In this document: piece by piece, positions 63,865 through 64,000 of the stretch
Position numbering within the stretch: the first letter of the stretch is position 1
How the letters are laid out: each line of letters begins with the position of its first letter
Translations under genes and position numbers: made by a program
Assembly: GCA_016125385.1 (NCBI GenBank)
Contig: WGLV01000022.1
Coordinates: 310,001-374,000 of the forward strand
Direction of reading: 5' to 3'
Length of the DNA: 64,000 bases
DNA from: a bacterium
Lineage (GTDB): Bacteria > Hinthialibacterota > Hinthialibacteria > Hinthialibacterales > Hinthialibacteraceae
The notes under the pieces: model-generated
Told to the model about the DNA's origin: nothing
Seen by the model: the letters and a program-made list of their open reading frames with translations, nothing else
Database searches by the model: none

Positions 63865-63893
63865 GACATAATTCACAAATGTTTCTATGCTAT
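63865..63893 (+). promoter_or_regulatory. Strong sigma-70 promoter at the window edge
   Basis: Consensus TTGACA, 17 bases, TATGCT. The transcript would run out of the window; the last 100 bases show no start codon with a ribosome site and contain GC-rich self-complementary sequence (GGCCCC ... GGGG at 63972-63992). Confidence 0.6.
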
Positions 63894-64000
63894 CGAATCA
63901 ATTCTACTGAATTTCGTTTTGATAAAGGGGATTTACTCACAACTTTTTATTATTTTGCTTCGCGACGCCAGCGGCCCCGGAAACAGGGGAGTACGGCTTC

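Noticed and set aside
1-64000. tRNA, rRNA or CRISPR loci
   Set aside because: I looked for T-loop GGTTCGAAT-type matches, rRNA landmarks and repeated spacer units by eye and found none that hold together.

Overview
This window reads as a chromosomal segment of an uncultured, diderm (Gram-negative) bacterium with moderately high GC; I see no phage, insertion sequence, CRISPR array, rRNA or tRNA gene. Lipoproteins with lipoboxes, an OmpP1/FadL porin, Lnt, and many exported beta-propeller, beta-helix and FAD/sugar-active proteins fit a diderm envelope. Four short type II/IV pseudopilins of one family, an RraA-like lipoprotein, a PQQ-propeller plus malectin protein, a DUF4038-type glycosidase and large reg_prop hybrid kinases resemble gene content of planctomycete-like, Sumerlaeota-like or Hydrogenedentes-like genomes. 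That placement is an impression from gene content, not a phylogeny.

Layout. 1-5.1 kb: exported propeller/malectin protein (cut by the window start), a small unknown protein, an RraA-like lipoprotein, then pseudopilin, alpha/beta hydrolase and lipoprotein genes. 5.1-7.3 kb (minus): an operon of a glucose/sorbosone-dehydrogenase-like propeller, a lipoprotein cytochrome c and a VOC protein. 7.5-13.6 kb: a methyltransferase resembling fatty-acid-methyl-ester (PhcB-like) enzymes, a membrane hybrid histidine kinase, a FadL-type porin and a REC/HD-GYP regulator; together they could form a lipid-signal circuit. 14-18 kb: a DUF3500 protein, then an epimerase, methyltransferase and GT2 set for a surface glycan.

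18-30.7 kb is the most unusual stretch. Three exported proteins end in W-[SA]-L-Y within two residues of the C-terminus, and each lies next to a pseudopilin gene with a shared C-terminal motif. Between them are anmK and a very large sensor kinase whose reading frame is broken by a TGA exactly where a conserved Trp is expected.

31-63.7 kb is mostly housekeeping: rpoD, lnt-yacG, three tandem Hsp20 genes behind a sigma-54-like promoter, a MATE exporter, an orphan HicB, a MEMO-AMMECR1 fusion, an exported FAD oxidoreductase, a pair of diverged paralogues, an OpuC-type osmoprotectant ABC system with fused binding protein and permease, rhodanese, a GT1 glycosyltransferase, a DUF4038 glycosidase, a retropepsin/DUF5678 pair, NUDIX, topA, an rluB-scpB-scpA operon, guaA and nuoABCD. 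A strong promoter at the right edge drives something beyond the window.

All functional calls come from reading the translated sequences; no database search was run.
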